NCBI GenBank assembly: GCA_018266255.1
Contig: JAFEAT010000013.1
Location: 62,001 to 126,000, forward strand
Source: Cyanobacteria bacterium SZAS-4
Lineage (GTDB): Bacteria; Cyanobacteriota; Vampirovibrionia; Obscuribacterales; Obscuribacteraceae
Length of the DNA: 64,000 nt
Direction of reading: 5' to 3'
In this document: positions 63,580-64,000 of the stretch, one piece after another
How the letters are laid out: each line of letters opens with the position of its first letter
Position numbering within the stretch: position 1 is the stretch's first letter
Position numbers and translations under genes: made by a program
The notes under the pieces: generated by a model
The model's database searches: none
Told to the model about the DNA's origin: nothing
The model's input: only the letters and a program-made list of their open reading frames with translations

Positions 63580-64000
63580 TAGACTTTGACCTCCTTGGGT
63601 TTAGCGGCAGGCGCTACAACCACAATTGGCGTATAAAGCGTCTTGTAGGTGTTGTAGGCAAAGATGAATTGACCGGTGACGATCATGATTCCGCTGATAC
63701 TGCGCAAGAACCAATAAGGCACAAGTTCAATAACCCACTGATCTACTGGGACGCCATGGTGCCAGCCTGCTGACTGGACTAAGCCGGCAATCGTCAATGA
63801 AGTCATCATCAACAAGAAACCTAAGAACTTGAGCCAATAGTGCGCTCGAATCAAACCTTGACTGTGCCATTGTCTGCCAGTCAATCGCGGCATACTGTAA
63901 TAGAACGCCGAAGTGAGAATGAATGAAAACGTTCCAAGAAGTGCAAGGTGAGCGTGTCCTACCACCCACTGAGTGAAGTGCAGATACCAGTTCACCCAAC
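63579..64000 (-). CDS. ccoN: cbb3-type cytochrome c oxidase subunit I, cut by the window edge
   Basis: The last 140 residues of CcoN are visible and the frame runs off the right edge. HFTQWVVGHAHLALLGT carries the conserved histidine pair of the C-terminal helices, followed by YYSMPRLTGRQW and HYWLKFLGFLL. CcoN holds the heme b/heme b3-CuB site that reduces oxygen. It is the first visible gene of the respiratory operon, and upstream genes must lie outside. Confidence 0.9.
   Translation of the reverse strand, partial: WVNWYLHFTQWVVGHAHLALLGTFSFILTSAFYYSMPRLTGRQWHSQGLIRAHYWLKFLGFLLMMTSLTIAGLVQSAGWHHGVPVDQWVIELVPYWFLRSISGIMIVTGQFIFAYNTYKTLYTPIVVVAPAAKPKEVKV

Noticed and set aside
1..64000. CRISPR arrays, insertion sequences, prophage or replication origin
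   Set aside because: No regularly spaced repeats, transposase, integrase or phage structural gene was found; the only repeats are short hairpins and one triplet-rich coding tract.

Overview
The window reads as a gene-dense stretch of chromosome (roughly half G+C) from a Gram-negative, aerobically respiring bacterium. Evidence for an outer membrane is a heptose-kinase-type PfkB protein and an O-antigen-ligase-type protein, plus many lipoproteins and exported proteins. HAS-barrel, DUF4330 and GHL10 proteins, frequent TTG/GTG starts and a complete bc/cbb3-type respiratory operon together suggest a non-photosynthetic relative of Cyanobacteria, most likely of the Obscuribacterales type (Vampirovibrionia/Melainabacteria). 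That placement is an inference from gene content; no rRNA gene is present to confirm it. I see no insertion sequence, phage, CRISPR array or replication origin.

Layout. 1-9 kb: a HExxH protein cut by the left edge, exported unknowns, a TetR regulator with its palindromic operator, a very large CPBP-protease membrane protein, and the remnant of a calcium-binding repeat protein. 9-17 kb: a GHL10 glycosidase-like protein, smpB, a double-GNAT protein, and the str cluster rpsL-rpsG-fusA with promoter and terminator. 17-30 kb: a SWIM/ATP-dependent ligase/WGR fusion, a GH25 lysozyme, a TPR protein, a Bcr/CflA exporter, a TadG-like surface protein, a DUF4419-SUKH protein and a CHASE2 protein with a degenerate cyclase domain. 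30-40 kb: tRNA-Val(GAC), tRNA-Cys(GCA), two Dpp-type permeases, a lipoprotein, a HAS-barrel protein, an internally duplicated amphipathic protein, a lone PotB-like permease, fmt-rsmB and a slipin. 40-56 kb: a TauE/SafE permease, a PfkB/HldE-like kinase with a long N-terminal extension, DUF4330, an O-antigen-ligase-like protein, a second TadG-like protein, a structured intergenic region (50.2-50.5 kb), and small enzymes and exported proteins.

56.2-64 kb (minus strand) is the most interesting part: one tightly packed operon for a quinol-to-oxygen chain. In transcription order it encodes cbb3 oxidase subunit I (cut by the right edge), a CcoO protein fused to a second cytochrome c domain, a CcoS-like protein, a 56-residue membrane protein, a diheme cytochrome c lipoprotein, a Rieske protein, a 601-residue cytochrome b, two small membrane proteins, a second cytochrome b fused to a 2x[4Fe-4S] ferredoxin domain, an MvhD-like iron-sulfur protein, and a 40-residue membrane protein. 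The first cytochrome b has lost both histidines expected to bind the cytoplasmic-side heme (bn/bH); the second keeps all four heme ligands and places its ferredoxin domain on the cytoplasmic side beside MvhD. This suggests a composite bc-cbb3 assembly in which a quinone-cycle electron path is connected to a cytosolic iron-sulfur partner. It is the best candidate here for an undescribed system.
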